Assembly (NCBI GenBank): GCA_937934745.1
Contig: CALGZC010000007.1
Coordinates: 48,976-112,975, forward strand
Direction: 5' to 3'
DNA: 64,000 nucleotides
Source: an uncultured Blastocatellia bacterium
GTDB lineage: Bacteria > Acidobacteriota > Blastocatellia > Chloracidobacteriales > Chloracidobacteriaceae
Below the pieces are notes generated by a model. The model ran no database searches. It saw only the letters and a list, made by a program, of their open reading frames with translations, and was not told where the DNA came from. The translations under genes and the position numbers were made by a program. Position 1 is the stretch's first letter, and every line of letters starts with the position of its first letter. This document shows, in pieces, positions 38,691 through 49,160 of the stretch.

Positions 38691-39485
38691 ATGGACAACT
38701 GGGCCGGAAAAACCGTACTGATCACCGGGGCATCGGTTGGCATTGGTGAAGCCTTTGCGCGCCGCTTTGCACAGGAAAAAGCCAATCTTGTGCTGATCGC
38801 ACGCCGTGAAGACAAGCTGCGTCGCCTGGCAGCCGAGCTGGCCAACCACCATGGGGTGACCGTTGATGTGGTGGTGAAAGACCTCAGCCGGCCCGAAGCG
38901 CCGGGTGAGGTCTTTGAGGAGACCGAACGGCTCGGCGTCCAAGTGGACGGCTTGATCAACAACGCCGGCTTCGGCATTGGCGGGCGCTTCGTGGAGACCG
39001 ACCTCAAGCGCAACCTGGAGATGCTCCAGCTCAACGTTGTCACGCTGACCGAACTGACTCACCGCTACTTGCCCGGCATGCTGGCCCGCCGGCAAGGGGT
39101 CGTCGTCAACGTGGCTTCAACGGCAGCTTTTCAGGCGGTGCCCTACCTCGGAGCCTATGCGGCGACAAAAGCCTACGTCCTGAGCTTTTCGGAGGCGCTG
39201 CACGAAGAGTGCCGGGCGGAGGGCGTCCTCGTGATGGCGTTATGTCCCGGCGCAACGGCGACGGAGTTCTTCGATACGGCGCAGGTTGCAGAAGGAACGG
39301 CGCGCTATATGCTCCGGCGCGCACAGACGCCCGAAGAAGTTGTTGAAGCGGCCTTTGCCGGCATTCGGCGGCGCAGCAGCTCGACTGTATCCAGCTTTGC
39401 GAACGCCTTACTGTCCCAAGCCACGCGCTTTGTCCCGCGGGAAGTCGCTGCCCGCCTGGCGGGCAGCATCATGAGAGCCAGATGA
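38691..39485 (+). CDS. Short-chain dehydrogenase/reductase
   Basis: TVLITGASVGIGEAFARRFA, LINNAGFGIGGRF, STAAFQAVPYLGAYAATKAYVLSFSEAL. Confidence 0.9.
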   Translation: MDNWAGKTVLITGASVGIGEAFARRFAQEKANLVLIARREDKLRRLAAELANHHGVTVDVVVKDLSRPEAPGEVFEETERLGVQVDGLINNAGFGIGGRFVETDLKRNLEMLQLNVVTLTELTHRYLPGMLARRQGVVVNVASTAAFQAVPYLGAYAATKAYVLSFSEALHEECRAEGVLVMALCPGATATEFFDTAQVAEGTARYMLRRAQTPEEVVEAAFAGIRRRSSSTVSSFANALLSQATRFVPREVAARLAGSIMRAR

Positions 39486-40624
39486 GCCTGCACTTCGAGG
39501 TCTTGGCGCGCGATGCCGCCACCGCAGCCCGGCGCGGCCGCCTCACCACGACGCGCAGCGTGATTGAAACGCCGGTCTTTATGCCGGTCGGCACGGCGGC
39601 GACGGTCAAAGCACTCACGCAGGAAATGCTCGAGGCGCTGGATGCCCGCATCATCCTCGGCAACACCTACCATTTGTTTCTGCGGCCCGGCCACAGCGTG
39701 ATTCGGGAGCTTGGCGGGCTGCACCGCTTTATGAGTTGGCCGCGTTCGATCCTCACTGACAGCGGCGGTTATCAGGTCTTTTCGCTCGGCGCGCTGCGCA
39801 CCATCAGCGAGGAAGGCGTTACCTTTCGGTCGCATCTGGACGGCGCGCAACTGTTTATCTCGCCCGAAATTTCCATGGAGATACAGATTGCGCTGGGTGC
39901 AGACATCGTGATGGCGTTTGATGAATGCCCCCCCTATCCGGCCAGCTACGAACAGGTACGCGGCTCGCTGGAGTTGACGGAACGCTGGGCGCGCCGCTGC
40001 CGGACCTACTTCGACGCCCATGCCGACCACGGACGGCAATGCCTGTTCGGGATCGTTCAGGGCGGGATTTACCCCGATCTGCGCGCCCGGTCGCTAGAGG
40101 GTCTGCTGGACATCGGCTTTGCCGGCTATGCCATCGGCGGGCTGAGCGTCGGGGAGGAAAAACAGCACATGTACGACACGACAGCCTTTATTGCGCCGCG
40201 CCTGCCGGCTGACAAGCCGCGTTACCTCATGGGCGTGGGGACGCCGGCCGATGTTGTCGAGTCGGTGGCGCACGGTGTGGATATGTTCGACTGCGTCATG
40301 CCCACGCGCCACGCTCGCAACGGGACGGTTTTTACCTCCGAGGGAAAGCTCAACCTGCGCAACGCTCGCTATATCCGGGACGACCGTCCGCTGGATGCGG
40401 CTTGCGACTGCTTTGTCTGCCGGCGGTATTCACGGGCTTACGTGGCGCATCTGATGCGGGCCGGAGAGATTCTCGCCTCTATCCTGGCAACCTACCACAA
40501 TCTACATCATTATCTTGACCTGATGAGGCAGATTCGGCACGCTCTGGAACAGGGCGAGTTTGGGTGCTTTGTCGCTGAGTTTCGCCGTCGTCAGCATCTC
40601 TCCGAGGAGTCCGATTCGACATGA
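39482..40624 (+). CDS. tgt: Queuine tRNA-ribosyltransferase
   Basis: ETPVFMPVGTAATVKALT, ILGNTYHLFLRPG, SILTDSGGYQVFSLGALR, MGVGTPADVVESVAHGVDMFDCVMPTRHARNGTVFT. Confidence 0.97.
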   Translation: MSLHFEVLARDAATAARRGRLTTTRSVIETPVFMPVGTAATVKALTQEMLEALDARIILGNTYHLFLRPGHSVIRELGGLHRFMSWPRSILTDSGGYQVFSLGALRTISEEGVTFRSHLDGAQLFISPEISMEIQIALGADIVMAFDECPPYPASYEQVRGSLELTERWARRCRTYFDAHADHGRQCLFGIVQGGIYPDLRARSLEGLLDIGFAGYAIGGLSVGEEKQHMYDTTAFIAPRLPADKPRYLMGVGTPADVVESVAHGVDMFDCVMPTRHARNGTVFTSEGKLNLRNARYIRDDRPLDAACDCFVCRRYSRAYVAHLMRAGEILASILATYHNLHHYLDLMRQIRHALEQGEFGCFVAEFRRRQHLSEESDST

Positions 40625-40947
40625 GCATCGTCTTGGCGCAGGGTGGTGGAGGAAGCTTTCTCATCCAGCTTGTTCCGATTGTGGCGATGGTGGCCATTTT
40701 TTACTTTCTGGTGATTGTGCCCCAGCGCAAGCGCCAGAAGGAACTGGAAAACATGCGCAACAACCTCAAAAATGGAGACCGGGTGGTGACCGAAGGTGGT
40801 ATTTATGGCACGGTGGCGGGCATTAACCAGAAAGAAAACACGCTACATCTTCTCGTCGCCCCATCTGTCAAAATTGAGTTTTCTAAAAACGCCATCATCG
40901 GCCTGCGCGATCAGCCACGCAAAGAAAACGAAGGGCAAGGGGCCTAG
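40621..40947 (+). CDS. yajC: Preprotein translocase subunit YajC
   Basis: AMVAIFYFLVIVPQRKRQKELENMRNNLKNGDRVVTEGGIYGTVAGI. Confidence 0.93.
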   Translation: MSIVLAQGGGGSFLIQLVPIVAMVAIFYFLVIVPQRKRQKELENMRNNLKNGDRVVTEGGIYGTVAGINQKENTLHLLVAPSVKIEFSKNAIIGLRDQPRKENEGQGA

Positions 40948-40950
40948 CCT

Positions 40951-42015
40951 ATGCCCCTCTACCCAGCAGCAATACACCCGGTCCACTTTTTTGTTTTCCT
41001 CAGTCTTGTCGTCGGTTTTCTCTGGATTGATCTAGCCTCCGGGAGAGCCAACCGGCCGGTCTCAATGGCCAAAGCAGCGGTCTGGTCGGCGATCTGGGTA
41101 GCGGTTTCACTTATGTTTGCTGGCTACGTGGCCACCGTCCGCGGGGTGGAGGATGCCGTCTTGTTTGTCACGGCCTATGCCCTTGAAAAGTCCCTTGCCG
41201 TGGACAACTTGTTTGTCTTCATGGCGATTTTTGCGGCCTTTGCCATTCCAGAGCACCTCCACCACCGGATTCTGTACTGGGGGATTATCGGCGCCCTGCT
41301 CTTCCGCGCACTGTTTATCGGGCTGGGTGTGGGGCTGCTCTTTGGAGCCGGCGCCATCGGCGCCATCACCCTGTTTGGCTTGCGCATTGAACTCCAGCGC
41401 GTTGTGTTTTTCGGCTTCGGTCTGGCCATCCTCTGGTCGGTGTATGCCCTTTCCCGCGCCGGCCACCGGAAAGACGAGGCTGCAACCGACTACACGAACC
41501 ACTGGGCCGTGCGTTTTCTGCGCCGTTTCTTTCCGCACCGCATTGCGGTGCAGCTCGATCGGGGGCGTTTTCTGACCAAGGTCACGGATACCAACGGCGT
41601 AGCGCGGCATGCCCTGACGCCGGCCTTTTTGTGCTTACTCGTGATCGAGGCCTCGGACATCCTGTTTGCCTTTGACAGTGTTCCGGCCATTTTCGCGGTC
41701 ACACAAGACCCATTTCTGGTCTACACAAGCAATATCTTTGCCGTGCTTGGCTTGCGTTCAATGTATTTCCTCGTCGCAGCAGCCAAGCGCGCGCTCGTCC
41801 ACCTTGACAAGGCGGTTTTTGTCATTCTCGCCTTTATCGGCGTCAAGATGCTGGCGTTGGCGTTTGATTGGTTTCATCTGCCACCGGTCGTCAGTCTCAG
41901 TGTGGTGCTCGGGCTACTGACCCTGGGGGTTGTCACCTCACTCGTTGCGCAGCGTGCGGCGATGCCGAATGAGGTTTCTAAAACCAAGCCGATGTCATCA
42001 AGAACCCACTCTTGA
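40951..42015 (+). CDS. TerC/Alx family integral membrane protein
   Basis: ALEKSLAVDNLFVFMAIF, HRILYWGIIGALLFRALFI, LLVIEASDILFAFDSVPAIFAVTQDPFLVYTSNIFAVLGLRSMYF. Confidence 0.93.
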   Translation: MPLYPAAIHPVHFFVFLSLVVGFLWIDLASGRANRPVSMAKAAVWSAIWVAVSLMFAGYVATVRGVEDAVLFVTAYALEKSLAVDNLFVFMAIFAAFAIPEHLHHRILYWGIIGALLFRALFIGLGVGLLFGAGAIGAITLFGLRIELQRVVFFGFGLAILWSVYALSRAGHRKDEAATDYTNHWAVRFLRRFFPHRIAVQLDRGRFLTKVTDTNGVARHALTPAFLCLLVIEASDILFAFDSVPAIFAVTQDPFLVYTSNIFAVLGLRSMYFLVAAAKRALVHLDKAVFVILAFIGVKMLALAFDWFHLPPVVSLSVVLGLLTLGVVTSLVAQRAAMPNEVSKTKPMSSRTHS

Positions 42016-42158
42016 CAGCTTGGCACTTGGTTGCGTAGTCTAGCAGTTCGCTTTGCTTCCGGTCAGTTCACGTCCCAGGGCAGGCCGTTGTCGCCGTCAC
42101 AAGGGTCAACCGGACGGCAAGGACCTGATGTGTGGTTGAGGAGTGCGATGCAATTGCT

Positions 42159-42740
42159 ATGAGTGAACCGACACCCGAACTGACCGAGGGGGTATCTTCC
42201 CCGCCTGAAACGGCTACCGAAACCGCTCCGGCGGCACCAACACCCAAGGTTCGGTCCCGCCCGCGCAAGGCCTACACGGGGCAAACCTTCGTTCCGAAAG
42301 GGCGCTTGCCGGAACCAGCGCGCAAGTGGTTTTTGGTGGACGCAACAGGCTTGACGGTTGGACGTTTGGCGTCCCAGATCGCTCCAATTCTGATGGGCAA
42401 GCACCACCCACGCTACACGACCTTCATGGACATGGGCGATGGCGTGATCGTCATCAATGCCGAAAAGGTCGTCTTTCGCGGCGACAAGTGGAATCAAAAA
42501 CTCTATCGGCGGCATACGGGCTACCCCGGCGGTCTGCGTGAAATCAAGGCTCGGGACCTGCTGGCGAAGTTTCCAACGCGCATCCTGCAACACGCCATCG
42601 TCGGGATGCTGCCCAAAACCAAGCTTGGGCGACAGATGGCCAAGAAACTGCGCGTTTACGCCGGTCCAAACCACCCACACCAGGCGCAACGACCGGAGCG
42701 ATTGGTGCTTGACACCCTGCGCGCGCCGTCGCGCACGTGA
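42159..42740 (+). CDS. rplM: 50S ribosomal protein L13 (long N-terminal extension)
   Basis: [70 protein letters not shown]. Confidence 0.95.
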   Translation: MSEPTPELTEGVSSPPETATETAPAAPTPKVRSRPRKAYTGQTFVPKGRLPEPARKWFLVDATGLTVGRLASQIAPILMGKHHPRYTTFMDMGDGVIVINAEKVVFRGDKWNQKLYRRHTGYPGGLREIKARDLLAKFPTRILQHAIVGMLPKTKLGRQMAKKLRVYAGPNHPHQAQRPERLVLDTLRAPSRT

Positions 42741-42770
42741 GCGTGCGTTTGAGCGCGCACGCGAGGACGC

Positions 42771-42800
42771 ACGTGAGTATTCAGAACGTGAGTATTCAGA
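42771..42800. repeat. 15-bp perfect tandem duplication in rplM-rpsI spacer
   Basis: ACGTGAGTATTCAGA twice. Confidence 0.97.
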
Positions 42801-42843
42801 AAACGAGCCGGTGGCGTCTGACGGGCGTGATTGACGAAAAGCG

Positions 42844-42865
42844 TGTGAAGATACTGTGAAGATAC
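42844..42865. repeat. 11-bp perfect tandem duplication in rplM-rpsI spacer
   Basis: TGTGAAGATAC twice. Confidence 0.95.
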
Positions 42866-42903
42866 AGCGTGTGAATCAACGGTGAGGTAGGTCAAGTGTA
42901 GGC

Positions 42904-43293
42904 ATGCTCATTCAGTACTACGGGACAGGTCGCCGTAAGACGGCGACGGCGCGTGTTTATCTGCGTCCGGGTGATGGCAACATTACAATCAACAAGCGTA
43001 CCTTTGAAGGCTATTTTCAGAACGAAACGCTGCGGATGATTATCCGGCAACCACTGCAAGTGACCGAGACGCTGGGGAAATTTGATGTCCTTGTCACAGT
43101 GTCAGGTGGTGGTGTGTCGGGCCAGGCCGGCGCCATTCGTCACGGCATAGCGCGGGCGCTGCTTCAGTTCAACATTGAGTTGCGCCGCCGACTGAAAAAA
43201 GCCGGTTTTCTGACGCGCGACCCTCGTATGAAGGAACGCAAAAAGTACGGACAAAAGGGCGCGCGCAAGCGCTTCCAGTTCTCGAAGCGGTAA
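42904..43293 (+). CDS. rpsI: 30S ribosomal protein S9
   Basis: [29 protein letters not shown]-term [19 protein letters not shown]. Confidence 0.97.
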   Translation: MLIQYYGTGRRKTATARVYLRPGDGNITINKRTFEGYFQNETLRMIIRQPLQVTETLGKFDVLVTVSGGGVSGQAGAIRHGIARALLQFNIELRRRLKKAGFLTRDPRMKERKKYGQKGARKRFQFSKR

Positions 43294-43306
43294 GTTGCTT
43301 CCCGAG

Positions 43307-43337
43307 CAGTCTGGCCACAGCCGTTGTGACCAGACTG
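43307..43337 (+). other. Stem-loop downstream of rpsI (termination/processing candidate)
   Basis: CAGTCTGG-c-CACA-gccgt-TGTG-a-CCAGACTG; no U-tract. Confidence 0.5.
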
Positions 43338-43477
43338 ACGATTCCATTACTGCGCGCTAGGTGTGGTGCCGGCGTTGAAGGCTTGGTCGGCGGCGGGAAA
43401 AGAGGCGCAGTGAGTACACTAACCATTCATGCCAGAGGCCCCGGAGGCCGGCTGGCTTGTAAAGAAAGGGGTTGTGC

Positions 43478-44263
43478 GTGGCAGTTGCAGTCACGATGAA
43501 GGAATTGCTCGAGGCCGGGGTACACTTCGGTCACCAAGTGCGGCGCTGGAATCCGAAGATGAAGGAGTACATCTTCGGCGAGCGGAACGGCATTTACATT
43601 ATTGACCTCCAGAAAACGCAGCGGCTCTTGCGTGAGGCCGTTCGCTTCATTACCCAGACGGCCGCCGAGGGCGGGACGGTGCTCTTTGTCGGTACCAAGC
43701 GTCAAGCCCAAGATTCAATTGCAGAAGAGGCAACCCGGTGTGGGATGCCGTACATCAACCAGCGCTGGCTTGGCGGGCTACTCACCAACTTCCAGACCAT
43801 TCAACGCTCGATGAAACGGATGCGTGATCTAGAAGCCATGCGGACCGACGGGCGGTATCAATCCCTGACCAAAAAAGAAATTCTCCGCGTCGAAAAGGAA
43901 TACGCTAAACTCCAGCGGAATTTTTCCGGCATTCGGTCAATGAACCGCTTGCCAAGCGCTTTGTTTGTCATTGACACAAAGAAAGAGGAAATTGCCATTG
44001 CCGAAGCGAACCGCCTCCGCATCCCGGTAGTGGCACTGGTGGACACCAACTGTTCTCCCCTGGGGGTTGACTACGTGATTCCGGGCAACGACGATGCCCT
44101 ACGTTCGGTGCGGCTCATCAGCGCCAAAATCGCCGATGCGATCATTGAGGGGCGCTCGATGGGACTCGAGAAAGCTGAGGGTGATAAACTCGAAGACGGC
44201 GGTGCTCCAAGCCTGAGCCAACCAACATCGGCAGTGACGGCGGCCGAAGCTCTCTCGGCATAG
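43478..44263 (+). CDS. rpsB: 30S ribosomal protein S2
   Basis: GTG start after [54 protein letters not shown]. Confidence 0.97.
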   Translation: MAVAVTMKELLEAGVHFGHQVRRWNPKMKEYIFGERNGIYIIDLQKTQRLLREAVRFITQTAAEGGTVLFVGTKRQAQDSIAEEATRCGMPYINQRWLGGLLTNFQTIQRSMKRMRDLEAMRTDGRYQSLTKKEILRVEKEYAKLQRNFSGIRSMNRLPSALFVIDTKKEEIAIAEANRLRIPVVALVDTNCSPLGVDYVIPGNDDALRSVRLISAKIADAIIEGRSMGLEKAEGDKLEDGGAPSLSQPTSAVTAAEALSA

Positions 44264-44302
44264 GAAAAGCACGCCGAATACTTTTGTGAAAGGGAGTCCG
44301 GC

Positions 44303-44971
44303 ATGGCGGATGTGAGTGCGGCGGCAGTCAAGGCGCTCCGGGAAAAAACCGGGGCCGGGATGATGGAATGCAAAAAGGCTCTTGAAGAGGCCCAGGGCAA
44401 CGAAGAAAAGGCCATGACCATTCTGCGTGAGCGGAACCGGCATATTGCCGGCAAGAAAGAGTCGCGCGTGGCAGCGGAAGGACTGGTTGATGCCTATATT
44501 CACACCGGCGGCCGCATCGGCGTCTTGGTTGAGATCAACTGCGAGACCGATTTTGTCGCGCGCAGCGATGATTTCAAAGAGTTTGTACGCGACGTGGCGC
44601 TTCAGATCTGCGCCCTCAATGCAGAGTATGTGTCGGCCGATGAAATTCCACCTGCTGTGCTCGAAAAAGAGCGTGAAATCGTGCAGGCACAGGTGGCAGC
44701 CGACCCAAAAACGGCGAACAAACCGGCCCACATCATTGAAAAGATCATTGAGGACCGCCTTGGTAAGTTTCGCGCCGAGATATGTCTGCTGGAACAGCCG
44801 TTTGTCAAGGACCAAAACGTGACCATCGGCGAGCTGCTCAAGCAACTGATTGCCAAGACAGGCGAGAACATTCGTATCCGGCGGTTTGTTCGCTTCAAAA
44901 TGGGTGAAGGACTTGAAAAGAAAGCTGATGACTTCGCCCGTGAAGTGGCAGCGATGGCAGCCAAGCAGTAA
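44303..44971 (+). CDS. tsf: Elongation factor Ts
   Basis: [52 protein letters not shown]. Confidence 0.97.
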   Translation: MADVSAAAVKALREKTGAGMMECKKALEEAQGNEEKAMTILRERNRHIAGKKESRVAAEGLVDAYIHTGGRIGVLVEINCETDFVARSDDFKEFVRDVALQICALNAEYVSADEIPPAVLEKEREIVQAQVAADPKTANKPAHIIEKIIEDRLGKFRAEICLLEQPFVKDQNVTIGELLKQLIAKTGENIRIRRFVRFKMGEGLEKKADDFAREVAAMAAKQ

Positions 44972-44979
44972 AACCTGAT

Positions 44980-45003
44980 GCCCCACTCGGTGGGGCGTTT
45001 TTT
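44980..45003 (+). terminator. Rho-independent terminator after tsf
   Basis: GCCCCAC-TCG-GTGGGGC followed by GTTTTTTG. Confidence 0.85.
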
Positions 45004-45082
45004 GTGCACCTGTTTTGCTGCTACAAACCGGTGCTACCACCTCAAAGCCTCCGACCTGACGCTTGCAGTTCTTCCCGGACGT

Positions 45083-45874
45083 ATGGATGCCCTCTCACCA
45101 CCGTCACGACCGACCCCGTCTGCATCTTTGACGCCAGTCTATAAACGCGCCCTACTCAAATTGAGCGGTGAATTTCTGGAAGGCCAGCGGGGATTTGGCA
45201 TCGATCCGGCCACGGTCCAGGAGGTAGCCGAGCAAGTGCGTGATGTCCACCAACTGGGCATTGAATTGGCCCTGGTTGTCGGCGGTGGCAACATTGTCCG
45301 TGGCGCAGCGGCGAGCGCTGCCGGCATGGATCGAGCATCGGCTGACTACATGGGCATGCTGGCCACTGTTATCAACAGTTTGGCGCTCCAAAATGCACTC
45401 GAACAACTTGGGCTGGTAACGCGGGTCGTGTCCGCCATTGAAATGCGGCAGGTAGCTGAACCGTTTATCCCACGCCGTGCCGTCCGGCATCTGGAAAAGG
45501 GACGCATTGTCATTTTCGCCGGTGGAACAGGCAGTCCCTTCTTTACCACCGACAGCGCCGCCGCCCTGCGGGCCTGTGAGATCAAAGCCGATGTGCTGCT
45601 GAAAGCGACCAAAGTGGACGGGGTGTACACATCCGATCCAACCAAGGATGCCAGCGCACGGCGCTACAGCCACGTGACCTATCAGCAAGTCCTGGAACAA
45701 GGGCTCAACGTCATGGATGCGTCGGCAATTGCCCTGTGCAAGGATAACGGACTGCCGATTGTTGTCTTTGACCTCCTCACAAAAGGTAACATCTACCGGG
45801 TGGTGACCGGCGAGCTCATTGGGACACTGGTGAGCGCCAACCTCCCGCCGTCAGTTGTCGCCTGTGCATCATAG
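45083..45874 (+). CDS. pyrH: Uridylate kinase
   Basis: [82 protein letters not shown]. Confidence 0.96.
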   Translation: MDALSPPSRPTPSASLTPVYKRALLKLSGEFLEGQRGFGIDPATVQEVAEQVRDVHQLGIELALVVGGGNIVRGAAASAAGMDRASADYMGMLATVINSLALQNALEQLGLVTRVVSAIEMRQVAEPFIPRRAVRHLEKGRIVIFAGGTGSPFFTTDSAAALRACEIKADVLLKATKVDGVYTSDPTKDASARRYSHVTYQQVLEQGLNVMDASAIALCKDNGLPIVVFDLLTKGNIYRVVTGELIGTLVSANLPPSVVACAS

Positions 45875-45942
45875 GCTGGACAAGGTGTTCGGCGGGATAC
45901 CTCCTGAAAGCCAAATTTCGAAAGCGTTGACGAGGAATCTGC

Positions 45943-46503
45943 ATGACCATACAAGACATTCTGAAGGAAACTGTGGCTCGTATGGAAACAACTCTGGAAG
46001 ACGCACGCCGGCGATTCAGCGCGCTACGTACTGGGCGGGCATCCGTCAGCTTGTTAGACGGCATTCAGGTTGAGTCGTATGGCACACTCATGCCCCTGAA
46101 TCAACTGGCAACCATCAGCGCGCCGGAAGCTGCGCTCATCACAGTTCAACCCTGGGACACCTCGCTTTTGGGGGCGATTGAGCGGGCGATTCAGGCGTCC
46201 GACCTGGGGATTACCCCGTCCAATGACGGCAAGGTTGTGCGCCTGCCCATTCCACCGTTGACGGAAGAACGCCGGAAACAGTTGGCCCGCGCCGTTCGCG
46301 ATATAGCCGAAGAGCACCGGGCAGGCTTGCGCAACATCCGCCGTGACGCCAACGAGGAAATCAAAAAGCTGCTCAAGGAAAAGCTCATCTCGGAAGATGA
46401 GCAGAAAGTGGCGCTCGATCAGATTCAGAAGCATACCGACGCCTTCACGCAGAAGCTCAACGACTTGGCCAAAGCCAAGGAAGAAGAGTTGATGCGGGTG
46501 TAG
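45943..46503 (+). CDS. frr: Ribosome recycling factor
   Basis: FSALRTGRASVSLLDGIQVESYGTLMPLNQLATI; PIPPLTEERRKQLARAVRDIAEEHRAGLRNIRRDANEEIKKL. Confidence 0.97.
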   Translation: MTIQDILKETVARMETTLEDARRRFSALRTGRASVSLLDGIQVESYGTLMPLNQLATISAPEAALITVQPWDTSLLGAIERAIQASDLGITPSNDGKVVRLPIPPLTEERRKQLARAVRDIAEEHRAGLRNIRRDANEEIKKLLKEKLISEDEQKVALDQIQKHTDAFTQKLNDLAKAKEEELMRV

Positions 46504-46514
46504 CCCGCCTCTGA

Positions 46515-46545
46515 AACGCTGACCACCCTCTAGTCGGCGTTTTTT
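46515..46545 (+). terminator. Rho-independent terminator after frr
   Basis: AACGCTGAC-caccctcta-GTCGGCGTT (one G-T) followed by T run. Confidence 0.75.
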
Positions 46546-46685
46546 GCTCATTATATCTTGAAAATGAATGTCAAATTGAAGTACAGATAGGGTAAGCGTT
46601 CCCTTACGCGCAGCCGGGACGGACGCCGGCGCATGAGCCGGCGCCCGCAGGCAACACATTCGACTTTTTTGAGAGGAATGCGCCC

Positions 46686-49160
46686 ATGCGGAGCAAACCA
46701 TACGACTTTCGACCGTCACCCTGGGCGTCAGCGCTGGCTTGGCCGGCCCTGTGGTGCGCCCTTCTCCTGGGCGAGATGACGACGCCCGTTACCGCGCAGA
46801 CCGCCCCTTCCGCGTCATCGCCTGCCGCGCGCGGGCGCGTCGTTACCGTGACGGACGCGCCAATTGCCGGCGCGACGGTGCGCTTGCGCGGCATCACCGG
46901 CGGCGTTGTCCAAACGACTCAAACCGACGCCGACGGCATGTTTCAGTTCGAGCCGCTAACGCCCGGCGACTACGAGGTGACGGTGACGGCCGACCAGTAC
47001 CAAGCCGCGACGAAAGTCATCCGGGTCAGCGGCGGCGAGATGGCGACGGTGACCATCAGGCTTGATATTTCGCCGCTGGCGGAGAACATCGTCGTCGGCA
47101 TCAACAGCATCATCGGCGCGAGCGAGTCGCTGACGCGCATCCCCGGCACGGTGGATATTCTCGATGAGCGGACGCTGCAACTGAGCCGCGTTTTCAACGT
47201 CAATGAGGCGCTGCGCAAGCTGCCCGGCATTCACGCCCGCGACGAGGAGGGCTTCGGGCTGCGGCCCAACATCGGCATTCGCGGCCTCAATCCAACGCGC
47301 TCGACAAAGGTTCTGCTGCTCGAGGATGGGCTGCCGCTGGCCTTTGCGCCCTACGGCGATAACGCGTCCTACTATCACCCGCCCATCGAGCGGTTTGAGA
47401 CCATCGAGGTCATTAAGGGATCGGGGCAGATTCTCTACGGGCCGGTCACGATTGGGGGCGTGATCAACTACATCACGCCCAATCCGCCCGACGCGCCTGG
47501 CGGCGCGCTGCTGCTGGTCGGCGGCAACCGCGATTATTTCAACGGATTTGTCACCTACGGCTGGAAGTGGGGCAACACCGGCTTTTTGGTTGATTTCATG
47601 CGCAAGCAGGGCGAGGGCGCGCGCGACAATGTCCGCAGCGGCTTGTACGATTTCAACTTCAAGTCAGTCTCCACCTTCGGCGCGCGGCATGCGCTGACCC
47701 TCAGGGCCAGCTACTACGACGAGGACTCGCGGGTGACCTACTCGGGACTGCGGCTCGACGAATTCGCCGCCAACCCGCGCCAGAATCCGTTTCGCAACGA
47801 CGCGACCGATTTCCGGCGCTTCGGCGCGACGGCGGTTCACAGTTTCGTGGTCAACCCGCATCTCCTGCTGACGACAAGCCTGTACGGCTCGACTTTTGAC
47901 CGCGACTGGTGGCGGCAGTCGAGCAACTCCGCGCAGCGCCCGAACCGCATCGGCGTTGGCGGCTGCCGGGGGATGATCGACCTGTTCACCGCCTGCGGCA
48001 ACGAGGGGCGGCTGCGCAATTACTACACGTTTGGCGTCACGCCCCAGGCGCGGGCGAGCTTCGGTTTCGGCCGGGTTCAAAACGAGCTTGATTTCGGCTT
48101 CCGCTACCACCGGGAGAATCAGGAACGGCGGCAGGTCAATGGCTCGACGCCCACGGCGCGAACAGGCGCGGTCGTCGAAAACAACTTCCGCGGCAGCGAC
48201 GCTTTTTCCGGCTACCTCCAGCATCGCTTCATTATTGGGCATCTGACCGTCACGCCGGGCGTTCGCGTCGAGCGCATCTCGTTTGTCCGCGCCAACCGGC
48301 TGGCCAACGGTGGCGCCGGGGCGCGCGGCGAGACGGCGCTGACCCAGGTGGTGCCGGGCATCGGGGCCGCGTATAACATCAAGCAGCGCGTCACGGTCTT
48401 TGCCGGCGTACACCGGGGCTTTGCGCCGCCGCGCGTGGAAGACATCATTTCCAATGTCGGCGGCGTGGTTGACCTTGACCCAGAACTCAGTTGGAACACG
48501 GAAGTTGGCTTTCGCAGCGTTCCGGCGCGGGGCGCGCGCTTGGATGTTTCCTACTTCCGCATGAACTTCTCCAATCAGATCGTGCCGGCCAGTCTGGCGG
48601 GCGGCGGCGGCGCGACGCTCACCAACGGCGGCAAGACCCTCCACCAGGGCGTGGAGGTCGCTGGGCGGGTGGACAGCGGGCTTATTTTCAAGTCGGCGCA
48701 CAACGTCTTCGCGCGCGTCAACTATACCTTCGTGGGCGACGCCCGCTTTGAAGGGCGGCGTTTCAGCAACGTGTCCGGGTTTGGCAACGTTTTGGTGACG
48801 GGTAATCGAATCCCTTATACGCCGAAACACATGTTCACGGGGGCGTTCGGATACTCGCACGCGCGGGGCTTTGACGTGCAGATGGAAGCGGTTCATGTCG
48901 GCGAGCAGTTTGGGGACGACCTCAACCTGCGGCCGACATCGCCGGTCAACCCGGCGGTCTTCGCCAACGGACAGCTTGGCTTGCTGCCGTCCTACACGAT
49001 CTGGAACGCGACGGCCAACTACCGCGTCGAGCAGTGGCGGACAACTTTCTTCATCACGGCGAAGAATCTCGCTGACCGGCTCTACATTGCGGACCGGGTG
49101 CGCGGCATACTGCCCGGGCCGCCGCGCCTGGTGCAGGTGGGGTTCCGGTTGAATCTCTAG
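46686..49160 (+). CDS. TonB-dependent receptor (FecA-like) with N-terminal carboxypeptidase-regulatory-like domain
   Basis: Signal peptide, APIAGATVRLRGITGG...TDADGMFQFEPLTPGDYEVTV, plug GFGLRPNIGIRGLNPTRSTKVLLLEDGLPLAFAPYGDNASYYHPPIERFETIEVIKGSGQILYGPVTIGGVINYITPNPP, C-term RLVQVGFRLNL. Confidence 0.93.
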   Translation: MRSKPYDFRPSPWASALAWPALWCALLLGEMTTPVTAQTAPSASSPAARGRVVTVTDAPIAGATVRLRGITGGVVQTTQTDADGMFQFEPLTPGDYEVTVTADQYQAATKVIRVSGGEMATVTIRLDISPLAENIVVGINSIIGASESLTRIPGTVDILDERTLQLSRVFNVNEALRKLPGIHARDEEGFGLRPNIGIRGLNPTRSTKVLLLEDGLPLAFAPYGDNASYYHPPIERFETIEVIKGSGQILYGPVTIGGVINYITPNPPDAPGGALLLVGGNRDYFNGFVTYGWKWGNTGFLVDFMRKQGEGARDNVRSGLYDFNFKSVSTFGARHALTLRASYYDEDSRVTYSGLRLDEFAANPRQNPFRNDATDFRRFGATAVHSFVVNPHLLLTTSLYGSTFDRDWWRQSSNSAQRPNRIGVGGCRGMIDLFTACGNEGRLRNYYTFGVTPQARASFGFGRVQNELDFGFRYHRENQERRQVNGSTPTARTGAVVENNFRGSDAFSGYLQHRFIIGHLTVTPGVRVERISFVRANRLANGGAGARGETALTQVVPGIGAAYNIKQRVTVFAGVHRGFAPPRVEDIISNVGGVVDLDPELSWNTEVGFRSVPARGARLDVSYFRMNFSNQIVPASLAGGGGATLTNGGKTLHQGVEVAGRVDSGLIFKSAHNVFARVNYTFVGDARFEGRRFSNVSGFGNVLVTGNRIPYTPKHMFTGAFGYSHARGFDVQMEAVHVGEQFGDDLNLRPTSPVNPAVFANGQLGLLPSYTIWNATANYRVEQWRTTFFITAKNLADRLYIADRVRGILPGPPRLVQVGFRLNL

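Noticed and set aside
43472-45040. Minus-strand ORFs (e.g. 44099..45040) antisense to rpsB and tsf
   Set aside because: Overlap conserved translation genes; no independent coding evidence.
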